Origin: Botrimarina mediterranea
GTDB taxonomy: Bacteria > Planctomycetota > Planctomycetia > Pirellulales > Lacipirellulaceae
Assembly: GCF_007753265.1 (NCBI RefSeq)
Contig: NZ_CP036349.1
Location: 1,707,363-1,771,362 of the forward strand
Direction: 5' to 3'
Length of the DNA stretch: 64,000 nt
Positions 8,820 through 17,189 of this stretch are shown one piece after another. The translations under genes were made by a program, and so were the position numbers. Position 1 is the first letter of the stretch, and each line of letters starts with the position of its first letter. The notes beneath the pieces were generated by a model. The model was not told the DNA's origin, made no database searches, and saw only the letters and a list, made by a program, of their open reading frames with translations.

Positions 8820-9646
8820 GCGGAAAGCGGTTCCGGTTCGAGCTGCTGGGCTTCGATGCCGGTGAGAATCTGCGAGGCCGCCTGCTGGATGCGTCCGAGC
8901 GAAGCGGTGAGCTGCTCGGGGTCTCCCTGGTGGCACTGGATGTAGTCTTTCGACTGCTTGAGGGCCCCTGAGAGCCCCGCAGCGTGCGAGACGACGTAGG
9001 CCACCGATTCGGCTTCGAGTTCCTTAACGGTCTTTGAGAGCGTCTTGCGGTCCTCGGCCTTATGCATCAGCTCGTGGGCCAGCTCGTGGGCGAGGGTGTT
9101 GTACGCCTCGGCCTGGTTGAGCCCGCTGAGCAAGTAGATGCGGCCCCCCATCGAGACCCCGTCGGCCCCGTCGAGGTGCTCTTCGTAGCCCAGCTCGATG
9201 CCGAGCGACGACACGTATTGAACGAGTCTTTCGAGGTGGTCTCCCGGCTCCCCGCTGAGGCGGTTGATGTCGGGGAGCTCGTCCCCTTCGGTCTGGGCCA
9301 GGTCGAAGACGTGAACGGCCCGGTAACCAAGGACCCCCTTGGTCTCGTTGCCTTCTTCGTCCTCTTTCTTGCCGACCATTGGGGCGAGGATGCAGATGCC
9401 CTTCTCGCCCTTTTTGACGGAGCGTCCGAGCTTCTTCCACGCCTGGAACCCGGCCACCCGCGTCGCGGTCGGCCTCTGCCGGGCGATGAGCAGGCAGTTG
9501 CCGAACGAGTAGTGGTGGAAGCGGCTCATGGTGTTGAGGTACCTGGTGAGTTCCTCGCTCTTGCCCGCCGCGAGGGCGGCCGCGAGTTCGGATAACGCCG
9601 AGTCGCAGAGCGACTTCGCCTCTTCCTTCTTCATGCGAATCTCCAT
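8816..9646 (-). CDS. ArdC-like antirestriction protein with metallopeptidase motif
   Basis: The protein is 276 residues from the ATG at 9646 (a second ATG at 9634 is also possible). The N-terminal ArdC domain has LTRYLNTMSRFHHYSFGN and LIARQRPTATRVAGFQAW, the single-stranded DNA-binding part of this family. The C-terminal part contains the zinc-metallopeptidase motif HELAHELMH (about 187-195). ArdC proteins of conjugative plasmids protect incoming DNA from host restriction. A degraded piece of a second copy lies at 17408-17560. The DNA is more GC-rich than its neighbours, which suggests a separate origin. It lies between two 43-bp direct repeats. Confidence 0.85.
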   Translation of the reverse strand: MEIRMKKEEAKSLCDSALSELAAALAAGKSEELTRYLNTMSRFHHYSFGNCLLIARQRPTATRVAGFQAWKKLGRSVKKGEKGICILAPMVGKKEDEEGNETKGVLGYRAVHVFDLAQTEGDELPDINRLSGEPGDHLERLVQYVSSLGIELGYEEHLDGADGVSMGGRIYLLSGLNQAEAYNTLAHELAHELMHKAEDRKTLSKTVKELEAESVAYVVSHAAGLSGALKQSKDYIQCHQGDPEQLTASLGRIQQAASQILTGIEAQQLEPEPLSA

Positions 9647-9865
9647 GGCTGGGCCAACGCAGCGAGAATCGCTGTTGGCCGTGGAAACGCTCGCCCCGAG
9701 AGATGGGGAACGAGCCAAAGAAACGGGGTAGAAAAACCTTCTTGGCGATGCTGCACGCCGCCTGCCTCGGGGGCCGGTTGCTAGGCAATCAGTCCCTGAG
9801 ACCGCGGTTTGCGAGTCCGTCTACCCAGAAGAAGAAGGCGAGAAAGAGCGGGAACGAGAGAGCGC

Positions 9866-9908
9866 TCCGAGACCTTCAGATTATCACGTCCACCGAGCTA
9901 CTCAACTT
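9866..9908. repeat. 43-bp direct repeat, copy 2
   Basis: This matches 8186-8228 with two mismatches in the same orientation. It lies upstream of the ArdC gene (which runs leftwards) and just before a fragment of a Cys-rich tail domain on the other strand. Confidence 0.7.
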
Positions 9909-9940
9909 GCGGCGGAGTGAGCCTGCTCACCGAGGAATAG

Positions 9941-10029
9941 CCGCCGCACTCCCCTCATGGATGCCCTTCATTGGCAGTGCAGAAGCGGCCTTCTTTGGTG
10001 TTGTCGTACCACCTTCAAATTCGGTTGTG
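9941..10029 (-). pseudogene. fragment of a Cys-rich C-terminal tail domain
   Basis: On the minus strand one frame reads HNRI-stop-RWYDNTKEGRFCTANEGHP-stop-GECGG. This matches the end of the S1/P1 nuclease-like protein at 48082-49296 (HNRSCKWYGKTKEGRYCTANEGHPCGQCGG split over its last 30 residues), with both stops (TGA) exactly where that protein has cysteine. No upstream gene body was recognised. It is probably a relic of a gene carrying the same tail domain. Confidence 0.65.
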
Positions 10030-10050
10030 GCGGCACCTGTAATGCAACGA
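10029..10050. repeat. 22-bp repeat, also at 17607-17628
   Basis: The 22-bp string containing CACCTGTAATGCAACGA is identical at 10029-10050 and 17607-17628 in the same orientation. The second copy lies at the extreme 3' end of the type III restriction gene region. With the ArdC fragment and the 50-bp repeat this marks a duplicated, rearranged block. Confidence 0.75.
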
Positions 10051-10078
10051 TGTCTAGTCCTTCAACGTACTCAACGAA

Positions 10079-10234
10079 CTTGTCTTTAGGCTCCTCGCGG
10101 AAGACATCGACCTCCAAGGGAACTCGTCCACGAGGCGGACGTGGCTCTGGGTCGATGAGGTGCGGCTCGCAGAGGGAATTCTGCAAAGCGGCAAGCTAGA
10201 ACGACTTGCGGTAAAAGGCCGCAGCCGTGGAGCG
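10079..10234 (+). pseudogene. fragment of a second type IV coupling protein gene
   Basis: Translation gives LAEDIDLQGNSSTRR, TWLWVDEVRLAEGILQSGKL and ERLAVKGRSRGA, which closely parallels the Walker B region of the coupling protein at 3231-4856 (VAEEIDKQGQSDTRR, TWLWLDEVRLAGGILNSGML, PRLAVKGRSRGC). Only about 50 codons remain, and both ends fade into unrelated sequence. The differences show it is a diverged homologue rather than a recent copy. The stretch from 10235 to 10785 holds no gene I can support. Confidence 0.8.
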
Positions 10235-10785
10235 TGGAGTTGGGGAGACCCTCAAAGGCGCGATCCTACCACGATTCAGGTCATAATGACTCATAGCAGA
10301 TTGCTGCCGATAGGACGCACAGGCCCATCAAGCGAATCATCACGCCTAGCGTGCCCAACTGTAACGCCTCTCACTTTGGGATCGAAAAATCGCTCTCCCT
10401 CGGCCGATCACTTGCTCTCAGCACGTTGCAGTGATGGAACACTAACGACGAACGCCACATATGAGGTTTAATATAAAGCGGTGCTTCGTGTTGATTACGA
10501 AGGGTCGCACGATGCTGCGATCGACCGGCACGGAAAACGGACCGCTTTGGTGACCACGCCACTCAACCGTTTCGGCAGGGCTGGTCGCGGTGATTGCTGT
10601 CGCAAACAGCCCTAGTGAAAAGCGAACGAGCAGTGAGATTCCAGAGCCGATTGCCGAGGAGACCGATCGCCGATGTGACATAATGTGCGTGCGAAGGGGC
10701 GTAGCTGCTGGCTTCATGGGGGCCGCCGCAGCTTCCAGAGGCTTGAGTGCGATTCTCCGCTTCCTTGCTAAAGCCGTACGTAGCA

Positions 10786-11490
10786 CTATGAGCGCCGTCG
10801 AAGTGCCAATAGTGCGCCAGTAGCCGCCAAGACGACTGACGTTGGTTCTGGAATACCGGTCGTCGTAAGGACTACTTGCCAGTTATCGAGACCCATCCGA
10901 ATATCGCGAGCGTTTGATCCATCAAATAGCTCTCGATAGACGCCGAACTCTATCGGGCTTCCTGTCTCGCTGAAGTCAGGGTTGCCAGTCGGCAAGAAAA
11001 TGCCGTTGAAAAAGACCTCGAAGTCCGAAGCTGTTAGTCCGGTGAGTTCGAAGTGCCGCCATTGACTGTCTGAAAAACCGCTTAAGTACTCAGCCTTAGA
11101 GCGGTACAGGAAACCGTCTTGCCTAATCGCAATACGCCCGTACAAGCGTTGAGTACCCTGTATGAAGAGGGCGTCCTCAGAATAGTCGAGAGAAAGAATC
11201 TCTCCGTCTGCGGGGTCGTAGACCTGCGCTGTGTTGAAATGCCAACCAGTTACGTCGTAGACCTGGAAGCCATTTGTAGCGGTCGATACGGTGCGAATCT
11301 CCCGAAACATTCCCGGGCTGCCGCCCAAGGGGAACTGTGTCGCCGTCGAATAGCCGTAGACCGCCGGGTTGGTGACCACATCCCACGCAGTGTCGTTGAA
11401 CGTTCCATCGGACAGCGTCACGGTACCAGCAGACGAGTATTCTAGGGCGCAGCACATGATGATGGCCGTGGCGATATGAGTCAGTCGCAT
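10786..11490 (-). CDS. PEP-CTERM secreted protein
   Basis: This 234-residue protein starts at the ATG at 11490, with a signal peptide MRLTHIATAIIMCCALEYSSAG. The C-terminus has the sorting signal IPEPTSVVLAATGALLALRRRS: a PEP motif, a hydrophobic helix and a basic end, recognised by exosortase in planctomycetes and other bacteria. The middle has the look of a beta-sandwich (LamG/concanavalin-like) domain, but this was not established. It is probably exported and anchored at the cell surface. An ORF further upstream in frame (to 11598) is unlikely because it would bury the signal peptide. Confidence 0.85.
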   Translation of the reverse strand: MRLTHIATAIIMCCALEYSSAGTVTLSDGTFNDTAWDVVTNPAVYGYSTATQFPLGGSPGMFREIRTVSTATNGFQVYDVTGWHFNTAQVYDPADGEILSLDYSEDALFIQGTQRLYGRIAIRQDGFLYRSKAEYLSGFSDSQWRHFELTGLTASDFEVFFNGIFLPTGNPDFSETGSPIEFGVYRELFDGSNARDIRMGLDNWQVVLTTTGIPEPTSVVLAATGALLALRRRS

Positions 11491-11653
11491 CAGTAGGTCA
11501 CTCCAGTTGTAGGCGGGACGAGGCACGGAGTCGCAAACTCTGGCAACACACAGGCTTGGCAATCTAGGTACAGGCCGTAGTGAGGTCCACGAACGCAACC
11601 TGAACGCACGAGCGTGAAGATCCAGCGTGCAATCTGCGTTCTGGTTGGGTAAG

Positions 11654-12700
11654 ATGCCGACCTGTCAGCGAACGGGACGCCTTGCCCTAACAAGATCGAC
11701 TCCGTTGGAAACGCCCTCGAATCGGCACGGCTTCACGCTCGTTGAGCTGCTGGTCGTCATCGCCATCATCGGGATGCTCGTCGCTCTCTTGCTTCCGGCC
11801 GTTCAGGCCGCCAGGGAGTCGGCCCGGCGTACGCAGTGCGTGAACCGCCTTCGCCAGTTTGGGATCGCCCTGGTTTCGTGCCACGACGCGACCCGAGCGC
11901 TCCCGGAGGCGCCGACGGCGACCCCCTCGGCTGCGGGTCTCGACTTTGGTCCGAGCAACCATGTCCTGCTAATGCCGTACCTCGAAGAGCAGTCGCTCCG
12001 TGACCTCTACGACACGACAAGGACCTGGCACAACCAGACCCCCGCGGTGGCCCGGACATCGGTGCCGCTGTTTCTCTGCCCGTCGTCACCGGGGGAGACG
12101 GTGCACCTCTTCCCGCTCCTCGGCCCAGGGGGGCTCAACTTCCCGAGCGGCGACGCCTACGCCGTCAACCACTTCGTCTACAACAAAGGGGCGAGCGACG
12201 CGTGGTGCCTGTCCGGAGCGGTCCGCCCTGAGCTACGAGGGCCCTTCGAGCTCAACCGCTCCACTCGCTTCCGAGACGTCACCGACGGCGCGAGTCACAC
12301 CTTCGCGATGGGGGAGGCCGCGACCTCGCTGCCGCTCTGCCACGGCGCCGGTTGCACCGAGGCCGCTTCGGCGGACCAGGTCGCCGTGCAGGTCTGGATG
12401 AGCGGCGAGCCCGGTTATGATGTTCTCGTGACGCAAGGGTTTATGGTCGGGAGCGCCTACGGCTCGACCGCCGAGCCGCTCGGCAAGACGCCCGTCACCG
12501 ACACTTCGATCAGCCTTGCTGGTTTGGGGGATTGCCGCTCGAGCCAAGACGGCGGTCCACACAGCACGAGCAATTTTCGGAGCAGCCATCCGGCGGGGGT
12601 CCACTTCTTATGGCTCGACGGCTCGGCTCGCCTAGTCGCAACGGACACCGACATCGACGCTTACCGAGCCGCCTCGACGATGCAAGGCGGGGAGACCTAG
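11654..12700 (+). CDS. DUF1559 family prepilin-like protein
   Basis: This 348-residue protein has the type IV pilin N-terminal signal near residue 23 (HGFTLVELLVVIAIIGML), cleaved after the glycine by prepilin peptidase with the E at position +5, followed by LLPAVQAARESARRTQC. The body shows the DUF1559 hallmarks: LxxYHDxxxxLP-like SCHDATRALP, LLMPYLEEQSL, VPLFLCPSSP, and the end SSHPAGVHFLWLDGSARLV. The family is massively expanded in planctomycetes and is thought to form pseudopilin-like or extracellular structures. The gene is GC-rich compared with its surroundings. The start is uncertain (11627 or 11654), with no clear ribosome-binding site. Confidence 0.9.
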   Translation: MPTCQRTGRLALTRSTPLETPSNRHGFTLVELLVVIAIIGMLVALLLPAVQAARESARRTQCVNRLRQFGIALVSCHDATRALPEAPTATPSAAGLDFGPSNHVLLMPYLEEQSLRDLYDTTRTWHNQTPAVARTSVPLFLCPSSPGETVHLFPLLGPGGLNFPSGDAYAVNHFVYNKGASDAWCLSGAVRPELRGPFELNRSTRFRDVTDGASHTFAMGEAATSLPLCHGAGCTEAASADQVAVQVWMSGEPGYDVLVTQGFMVGSAYGSTAEPLGKTPVTDTSISLAGLGDCRSSQDGGPHSTSNFRSSHPAGVHFLWLDGSARLVATDTDIDAYRAASTMQGGET

Positions 12701-12737
12701 CGCTTGTGAATCGACACGTAATTCGGGGGACACGATT

Positions 12738-13406
12738 TTGACTTGGAGAGAGAGACCGCAGGGCCGATCGATCCCCTGTAACGGGGAGATGTTCCGCTAC
12801 CACCGCCACCGCCTCGGTTGGACTCAAGAGGACTTGGCGGACCTCGTCAACAAGACCCCCCGGCTCATCGCCAAGGCCGAGGCGGGAGGCTGCCTGCACC
12901 CCGACTCGATCGAGGCGATTGCCGCCGCCCTCACGACGCCCGAAATCCACGTCTTCCCCGACGAGCTCGTCTCATCACCTAAGCAGCTGGCCCGGGCGAT
13001 TGTCGAGGGGTACGCGCGCCACGAGCGGCAGTGCACCAAGCATCTGCATCACTTGCTGGCCGACGACATCGTTGTCGTCGCACCAGGCCCTCAAGACGTT
13101 TTTACTTTCTGCGGCGAGCACCACACCAAGGACGGGTTCGACCGCTTCTGGGGCAAGTTCTTTGGGATGATGGAGCGGCTCGACAAGCAGCGAATCGTCG
13201 ACTCGATGCGGATCATCGCCGAGGGCAACGAGGTCGTCGTTCTCACGAGCGAGTACGCCTCCGCCAAGGGGGACCCGGCGCCGCCCAATGTCACTCCCAT
13301 CGCATTTGTGATGGAGTTCGAGGCGGGAAAGCTCAGACGGTTCGAAGACCATTTCGACCCGACCGCCGGGTACGAAAAGCTCCGCAAGATGCGGGGGCTT
13401 GGTTGA
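12738..13406 (+). CDS. XRE helix-turn-helix fused to a SnoaL/NTF2-like domain
   Basis: The N-terminal part (about residues 18-72) is an XRE DNA-binding domain: MFRYHRHRLGWTQEDLADLV, NKTPRLIAKAEAGG. From about residue 85 to the end lies a cone-shaped NTF2/SnoaL-like fold, with HLHHLLADDIVVVAPG, HTKDGFDRFWGKFF, and VTPIAFVMEFEAGKLRRFEDHFD. Such folds bind small hydrophobic ligands or catalyse isomerisations, so a one-component, ligand-sensing regulator is a reasonable inference. The TTG at 12738 is used here; an ATG at 12789 at the start of the helix-turn-helix, only 2 bases after GGGGAG, is an alternative. It lies 37 bases after the DUF1559 gene. Confidence 0.75.
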   Translation: MTWRERPQGRSIPCNGEMFRYHRHRLGWTQEDLADLVNKTPRLIAKAEAGGCLHPDSIEAIAAALTTPEIHVFPDELVSSPKQLARAIVEGYARHERQCTKHLHHLLADDIVVVAPGPQDVFTFCGEHHTKDGFDRFWGKFFGMMERLDKQRIVDSMRIIAEGNEVVVLTSEYASAKGDPAPPNVTPIAFVMEFEAGKLRRFEDHFDPTAGYEKLRKMRGLG

Positions 13407-13730
13407 GAGGTAAAAAATGCTCTACGGCGGGTCAGCTTGAGAGCGTGTTGCACGTATCGCTCCAGATTGGTCGCAAATCCAAGGCAAGACCAGACAGCGC
13501 GAACTTGCCCTAACAGATCATTTTTTAATCCGGTGACAGGCTTGACCAACTCAATCGAGCTATCAGCTGCGAGATCGTTCTAAGCGAGGAGAGGTCAGAT
13601 CCGATGGAATCCGTCACGTGGCTGCTACCGGAACAAAGGTGTCTTGTGTCCACTGCAGCTCTCTTGCGTCGTTGACAAATCGAAGAGGCTTTGAGCCAGA
13701 CCGATCGAACATAAGCCTTACACGGTCGCA

Positions 13731-13916
13731 TCAGTAGATTTGGGAATCTTCGCCGCAGCCGGGACATTGCATCCGGCGTTGCTGCTCGACGTAGGCGGCG
13801 TAGAGCTTAGCTTGCTGCTGTTCGTGTTCGATGGCCGAGTGATCGGATTGGTCTGAGGCGCTGCCTTCGGGGCTATTGGTTGTTTGACTCAATGCATCGT
13901 TTGCTGACATTGACAT
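13731..13916 (-). CDS. small CxxC protein with hairpin leader, copy A
   Basis: This 61-residue protein starts at the ATG at 13916. The N-terminal half is polar and low in complexity. The second half (HSAIEHEQQQAKLYAAYVEQ, QRRMQCPGCGEDSQIY) has a helix followed by a single CxxC knuckle, suggesting a metal-binding or dimeric zinc site. A homologue at 30202-30387 keeps EH.(Q/R)QQA(K/R)LY.AY(V/I)EQQRRM.CP.CGE. The ribosome-binding site is inside the 3' arm of a 28-bp hairpin immediately upstream. The function is unknown. Conservation of the protein and hairpin in two places argues that it is a real gene. Confidence 0.7.
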   Translation of the reverse strand: MSMSANDALSQTTNSPEGSASDQSDHSAIEHEQQQAKLYAAYVEQQRRMQCPGCGEDSQIY

Positions 13917-13921
13917 CGTAA

Positions 13922-13988
13922 GACTCCCCTTGGTGTTGGTGACCCCCCCTCGCAAGAACTGGGGGGGTCACCAACACCAAGGGGAGTC
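13922..13988 (-). promoter_or_regulatory. 28-bp perfect hairpin sequestering the ribosome-binding site, copy A
   Basis: On the minus strand the 5' arm (13988 to 13961) and the 3' arm (13949 to 13922) form a perfect 28-bp stem with an 11-base loop containing TTCTTGCGA. The 3' arm ends in AAGGGGAGTC, 5 bases before the ATG at 13916, so the Shine-Dalgarno sequence is locked in the stem. Copy B at 30393-30460 has the same stem length with compensated base changes. A translational switch, RNase III substrate or mobile-cassette end are all possible. It could also stop read-through from the opposite strand. Confidence 0.8.
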
Positions 13989-14370
13989 GAGTCAGAAAGG
14001 CCATCAAACATGAAGTCGAAAGCAGCAAGACCATTGGAGTCATAGTCCGGGATCGCTACGTCGGCTTGCATCAGCTTGGAGCGCTCGCCCGAACACTTTT
14101 CTCTGGCTGTAGGGCAAGTGGAACAGCTCGCTGATCGTCGGCAGCGTCTCGGTCGACCAGCGAATCGTTGTCATTAAGCTAGTTCGTCACCCGGTAGGCG
14201 AGCCTCGTTGGCTTGCCTGCGGCCTGCGTCATCGTTCGTTCCGTCCGTTCGAGAAGAATGGAGTGTCAGGCTGCTCTATTGCGTTCATGGTGCGTTCATT
14301 GCTTGCGCGGTCTCGTCAGGCATAATCACTCCTTTCCCCATGCACCACCAACCACCTAGGAACCGTCTCC
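13989..14370. other. 382-base gap without a gene
   Basis: No protein-coding region or RNA gene can be supported between hairpin A and the PEP-CTERM gene at 14371. The last 60 bases presumably carry the promoter of that gene; AACCACCTAGGAACC precedes its start without an obvious Shine-Dalgarno sequence. Confidence 0.5.
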
Positions 14371-16485
14371 ATGAATACCGCAGCGCTTTCCTCTTCTAGG
14401 GACTTGCTAGCAAAGGGTGTTATTGCCCTCTGCTCAATAGTTGGGTCGAGCGCATGCGCGCAGTCAACGCTTGATCTTGGGCTCGCCGATTATGCCGAGC
14501 TTGGAAATATCGGTTTGAGAGCGTTGCCGGTTCTTGCTGAGCTGGACCTGACGGGCTTAGGTATCCAGGCGACAATCGACTGGAACAACACACTCGCCCC
14601 GGTCACGGATGGATTGTTGGGGCAGGCTATCGAGAGCACAGTTACTGTCGATAGATTTACGGATGCGATTATGCCATGGTTGACTTTCACGGCGTCCGAC
14701 CAAGTTGGCAGCTCGACTTCGCCGTTCGGGTTGTTGAACCTAACGGGAATAGAAACGGGCCTCTCATCTTTCGACACGCAGATAATCGCATTGGAGGCAG
14801 GGCTGTCAGACTCAATTCCAGAACCAGACAGCGAGTGGTATCTGGCGGGAGCAACGAGCCTTGCGGCCCGGAGTCAAATGGAGACCGTCAGGGCGGACGC
14901 CGTCACCCGGCTCGAAGAGCTAGGAATGTCGGCGGCTAATGTGACGGAAGTACAAAGCAAGTTGTCGCTATTTGCTGACCGACTGATGGCCGGAAGTAAT
15001 ATCTCTTACGACGTTGCTGGCTACATCGCCACACTGCCCGGCGCGTATGCTGTGCAAGACACCGTCGTAAACTTGGTTGCGACCTCTGGCGACCTCGCGG
15101 GGCTTCGGGCCGGTCAACTCGCGACAACACGTGGGCGAGTGGACGCGCTGACGCCTTTGATCAGCACCAGACAGGCGGAGTTGGGGACTCTCGTTGAGAG
15201 CATTGACTACGTTCTTGCGAGCGGTATGCTCGGCTCCGAATGGAGAACGTCTGTGGAACCCGCCTCGCTCACCGGCGGTGTGTTCGCGATTAGGGGAAGT
15301 GAGCTAAGCTTCTCGGAAGCCGCCACAGAGATAGTCGGGCCTTTTTCGCTGGGAAGCGTTCAGTTCGACAATCTTGTCTTCCCATGCCCTGAAGTAGGGG
15401 CGTGCAGCTTTGTCACGCCCGGAAGCTTTGCCGGGGTAGCAACAAGGACGGTAGACGACCCTACGCTAGGCGAGCAAACGACCATCGGGGTCGCACAAGC
15501 GAACTTCTACTACATCACTATCGAGAACGTCGAAGGCAACCCAGTTGCGTCGCAAGACTTTGTGGCGATTCCGTCGTTGGGAAAGTACGCATGGGTGCCC
15601 GAAGAATTGACTGTGAGTTTTGACGTGCTTGCGAGCTACAATTCACCGCTCAGGATCTCGGGACTTGCTTCTTCGGACGGGCAAGCGGGTGCAGTAGTCG
15701 ACGCACCCACTCTAAGCGATGTCAGTGCTATGCAAGACGGAGACGTCGTGCCTGGAATAGGGACCGGAAAGGTGCAGGTGGTTTCGTTGGTCGACACTAT
15801 AGCGAGCCCCACGGAAAAGTCATTCCAGCTGCAAGACGAGACAGGCGGCATCACCGTCTTTGGTAGCAACAGCTTTATCGATGGCCTTCTAGTGGGAATC
15901 GAAGTCGGCGACTATGTAATCCCCGTTGGCTTTCAGAAAGCAAAGTTCAATGGGCTAGCAGAGATTGTCGACGGGGGGGGCTCTGGTTTCGGAACGTCGC
16001 TTCTGCCGACGGGTGAGTCGGGCGGAGTGTCCGCAAGAATGGTCGGCGCTAGTGATCTACAAGACTACAGCGAGCAAGCAGAGAGGCTCGAAAGCACTGT
16101 CGTTCAACTCGGAAGCGTTAGGTTCTTAGAAGAAGGTGTGTTTGCCGCAGGGACGAACTACGTGGTCACCGACGGCATCGCTGAGGCGACTGTCAGGATA
16201 AGTACGGCAGACATAGACCTTGTAGGCACTCGTATTCCCATCGGAGAGATCAGCCTCACGGGCGTACTAAGCCAGTTTGACTCAAGCAACCCAGCTGGCG
16301 GTACCGCTGGCCGAGGGTACCAGCTGCTGCTCCGAAACCTTTCTGATGTCGGTGTCGCAGTGCCTGAACCAACAGCAGCGAGCCTAATAGCCCTACTATT
16401 CTTTGTTGGCATGTTCGGATTCCGGAACCACACATTTGTTCATAGCGAACGCCTGGTTGCCGGTGACGCGATGGCCGCGCGCTAA
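14371..16485 (+). CDS. large PEP-CTERM secreted protein with an OB-fold-like region
   Basis: The protein is 704 residues. Its signal peptide covers about residues 1-31 (GVIALCSIVGSSACAQ). The region from about 450 to 540 (VPGIGTGKVQVVSLVDTIAS, KSFQLQDETGGITVFG, LLVGIEVGDYVIPVGFQ) looks like the OB-fold domain found in secreted nuclease-associated proteins. The C-terminus has VPEPTAASLIALLFFVGMFGF, a PEP motif plus hydrophobic helix, but is followed by about 25 extra residues rather than the usual short basic end. Ordinary sorting may therefore be impaired, or a stop was lost. Its last 90 bases overlap a possible gene on the other strand. Confidence 0.75.
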   Translation: MNTAALSSSRDLLAKGVIALCSIVGSSACAQSTLDLGLADYAELGNIGLRALPVLAELDLTGLGIQATIDWNNTLAPVTDGLLGQAIESTVTVDRFTDAIMPWLTFTASDQVGSSTSPFGLLNLTGIETGLSSFDTQIIALEAGLSDSIPEPDSEWYLAGATSLAARSQMETVRADAVTRLEELGMSAANVTEVQSKLSLFADRLMAGSNISYDVAGYIATLPGAYAVQDTVVNLVATSGDLAGLRAGQLATTRGRVDALTPLISTRQAELGTLVESIDYVLASGMLGSEWRTSVEPASLTGGVFAIRGSELSFSEAATEIVGPFSLGSVQFDNLVFPCPEVGACSFVTPGSFAGVATRTVDDPTLGEQTTIGVAQANFYYITIENVEGNPVASQDFVAIPSLGKYAWVPEELTVSFDVLASYNSPLRISGLASSDGQAGAVVDAPTLSDVSAMQDGDVVPGIGTGKVQVVSLVDTIASPTEKSFQLQDETGGITVFGSNSFIDGLLVGIEVGDYVIPVGFQKAKFNGLAEIVDGGGSGFGTSLLPTGESGGVSARMVGASDLQDYSEQAERLESTVVQLGSVRFLEEGVFAAGTNYVVTDGIAEATVRISTADIDLVGTRIPIGEISLTGVLSQFDSSNPAGGTAGRGYQLLLRNLSDVGVAVPEPTAASLIALLFFVGMFGFRNHTFVHSERLVAGDAMAAR

Positions 16486-16857
16486 CAGCTCTGTAGCTTC
16501 TCGCCGCCACACAGCTAGGTCGTTGCAAGTGACGCACTCGTCCTTGTCTCTGTCGAGGGTCGTAGTGATGAGCCAATTAGCAATAAGCGGTGCGTGAGGA
16601 CGATGCTCGTAATATCCTGTTACTGGGAAAGGAGCGTGCCCGTTGCATTTTCCCAGCGAGGCCGCAAAAAGAAGCATACGTTTGCGGTCACAGTCTTTCT
16701 GCTCGGGAATGGAAATAGGCACTAAGTCCATTGAGAACCCGATTGCGCACTGCATAGAAAGCGTGAGCTTGCTCGATGGCTCTGGCGATGCTTCGGCTAA
16801 CAACTTCGTGCAGGTGAGTGTAAAGAGAATAAGGTGTACTAGCATTCCACGAGTCAT
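16396..16857 (-). CDS. possible small secreted Cys-containing protein
   Basis: This 153-residue reading frame begins with a plausible signal peptide (MTRGMLVHLILFTLTCTKLLAEA) and contains cysteines in LSMQCAIGF, KDCDRKR, LGKCNGH and DECVTCNDLA, which could form disulphides outside the cytoplasm. It has no recognised family. It overlaps the 3' end of the 14371 gene by 90 bases tail to tail. That overlap and the lack of homology make it uncertain. Confidence 0.4.
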   Translation of the reverse strand: MTRGMLVHLILFTLTCTKLLAEASPEPSSKLTLSMQCAIGFSMDLVPISIPEQKDCDRKRMLLFAASLGKCNGHAPFPVTGYYEHRPHAPLIANWLITTTLDRDKDECVTCNDLAVWRREATELLARGHRVTGNQAFAMNKCVVPESEHANKE

Positions 16858-17189
16858 GTTCTACGCGTAACATACATCGAGGAGTTAGGAAATAGGCTTT
16901 GCAGCAGCAGGGGGATTGTGGCATTAGCTTTACGCTAGCGACTGCGTTGTTGCGACCAGGGCTAAGAACTTCTTCGCCTTGGTTGCTTGGAAGAACTGGG
17001 AGAACAGCGAGAGACCACCCTACCGAATTGAGCGTGGAAGCATGGACTTTGGCTTCTTGATGCATAGACGAAGGTAGGGGGGGCGTGCAGCGGGGCTATG
17101 CCTTCGTTAGAACCTCCATCGGTAGAATCAAACCGAGAGCAGTTCTGGCGAGAGTTGATTGCGTGGGGGCGAAGGAAGGGACGAGTATT
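16858..17189. other. intergenic debris
   Basis: No intact gene is seen. The segment 17082-17132 is a diverged copy of 8770-8819, the sequence next to the ArdC gene. The rest is unassigned. Confidence 0.5.

Noticed and set aside
9941-10029. Selenoprotein gene
   Set aside because: There is no upstream gene body or visible SECIS hairpin, and the surroundings are gene debris. It is kept only as a minor point within a finding.
10442-10786. Possible 114-residue minus-strand gene
   Set aside because: It has an internal hydrophobic stretch but no family, no ribosome-binding site and abuts the PEP-CTERM stop. Evidence is too weak.
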